Shown here piece by piece: positions 63,220 through 64,000 of a DNA stretch of 64,000 nt; positions within the stretch are counted from its first letter, which is position 1, and every line of letters starts with the position of its first letter. Both the position numbers and the translations under genes were made by a program. The notes under the pieces are model-generated. The model had not been told where the DNA came from, searched no databases, and was given only the letters and a program-made list of their open reading frames with translations. The DNA is from Isoetes taiwanensis (taxonomy: Eukaryota > Streptophyta > Lycopodiopsida > Isoetales > Isoetaceae), in assembly GCA_021234155.1 (NCBI GenBank), contig JAJEKV010000038.1, positions 10,179,937 through 10,243,936 on the forward strand, written 5' to 3'.

Positions 63220-63605
63220 TTAGAATTTTACGTAATCTATGGAATTTAAGAGAATCTAGGGAATCTTTATAGGATTTTAGAGAATGTAGAGGAAGCCTGC
63301 TATAAACTTTCGGGAATCTATGAGAATCATTAAGGAAATCTTTAAGATTCCATGGAATCTTTATAAGACCTTCGGGAGAATGTAGGGGACTAGGGAGAAT
63401 CTACATAGAAACATGGAGAGAATCTAGAGGAATCTTGGAGATGATCTTAGGGAGGCTAGGGGAACCTCAACAAAATTAGGGGAATTTATGGGAATCTCAA
63501 GAGAATCGAGAGGAATCTATTAGAATCTAAGTGCATCTGGCAAAATCTTTGAGAATCCTAAAAATTTGTAGAATCTAAGAGAATCTACATAGAATCGGAA
63601 TTTGA
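63220..63605 (-). repeat. Inverted GATTC-rich array
   Basis: GAATCTAGGGAATCTTTATA-type words every ~10 nt, the reverse complement of the array at 38640-39510. As on the left, it lies on the outer side of the ~0.7-kb unit. Confidence 0.75.
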
Positions 63606-63619
63606 AAAATTATAAGGAG

Positions 63620-63800
63620 GTCTACCAACATGATGTAGAGATTGATTCCTACCAGTCCATCTCTCGGGATGGATCTGCCCGTGACGGCAAGCACCTCGTG
63701 AACACCCCAAGCATTCCCCTGGTTTGGGGCTTTTAATCTAGGCCCTTGAAATTCTCAGCATTTTATCTAGACCGGCCGACAAAATTATTTTGGGCTTTTC
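63620..63800 (+). repeat. Dispersed repeat Z, copy 2
   Basis: TCTACCAACATGATGTAGAG, then CATCTCTCGGGATGGATC, CCCCAAGCATTCCCC and TTTGGGGCTTTTAATC. It is collinear with 55628-55860. The remaining bases to 64000 show no feature. Confidence 0.6.
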
Positions 63801-64000
63801 ATATGGGCCTCTCGACAAAAGGAAAATCTGGTCAGCCAATTTCGGATAGGAAGTTGCAGGAAGGTGATAGAATTGGGGCTTTAATCCGGTGATCATTGAA
63901 TTGGGTTTCTAATCTCTTCCCTTCGATTTAAAAGTCAAGGAAATTTTAACGGGCAAAGAAATTTAATGTCAGCAATACGTAACGAACGAAGCAATACCAA

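Overview
This window looks like a transposon-dense stretch of a land-plant nuclear genome. The plant assignment rests on the mix of a plant-type ABCG half-transporter fragment, a Ty1/copia element, a LINE, a CACTA-type end, a Helitron helicase and tRNA-derived SINE heads. The presence of Penelope-like reverse transcriptases hints at a fern, lycophyte or conifer rather than a typical angiosperm, but that is inference. I found no intact conventional host gene, rRNA or complete tRNA. Almost every recognisable reading frame is broken, so most features are relics.

Layout, left to right. 1-0.5 kb: C-terminus of a Helitron helicase. 0.86-1.17 kb: three tandem SINE heads, then a perfect GC-rich hairpin at 1.41 kb. 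2.65-7.0 kb and 10.35-14.7 kb: two direct copies of a block carrying a truncated ABCG gene, with a third scrap at 10.23-10.35 kb. 14.9-15.7 kb (minus): a possible two-exon gene with an RGG-rich N-terminus. 21.3-24.1 kb (minus): a decayed LINE. 24.4-29.2 kb (minus): a Ty1/copia relic with a 3' LTR, interrupted by a TIR element and abutting a CACTA-like terminus at 29.2 kb.

The right half holds two homologous Penelope-like retroelements. One lies on the plus strand (35.0-38.35 kb). The other is on the minus strand (44.3-48.5 kb) and is flanked by about 1.9-kb direct repeats at 42.33-44.24 and 48.55-50.47 kb. Both encode a conserved N-terminal region that I do not recognise, a Cys-rich motif and a reverse transcriptase ending in YIDD, and both sit next to long (AT)n tracts. 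I consider this the most interesting system in the window.

Between and around these elements are a GATTC-rich array (38.64-39.5 kb), four tandem ~0.7-kb units (39.5-42.2 kb) and an inverted copy of the same combination at 62.65-63.6 kb. The stretches 29.8-35.0 kb and 50.5-62.6 kb contain only short orphan frames. In the right half, duplicated sequences differ mainly by small insertions and deletions, so some frameshifts may be assembly errors rather than biology.
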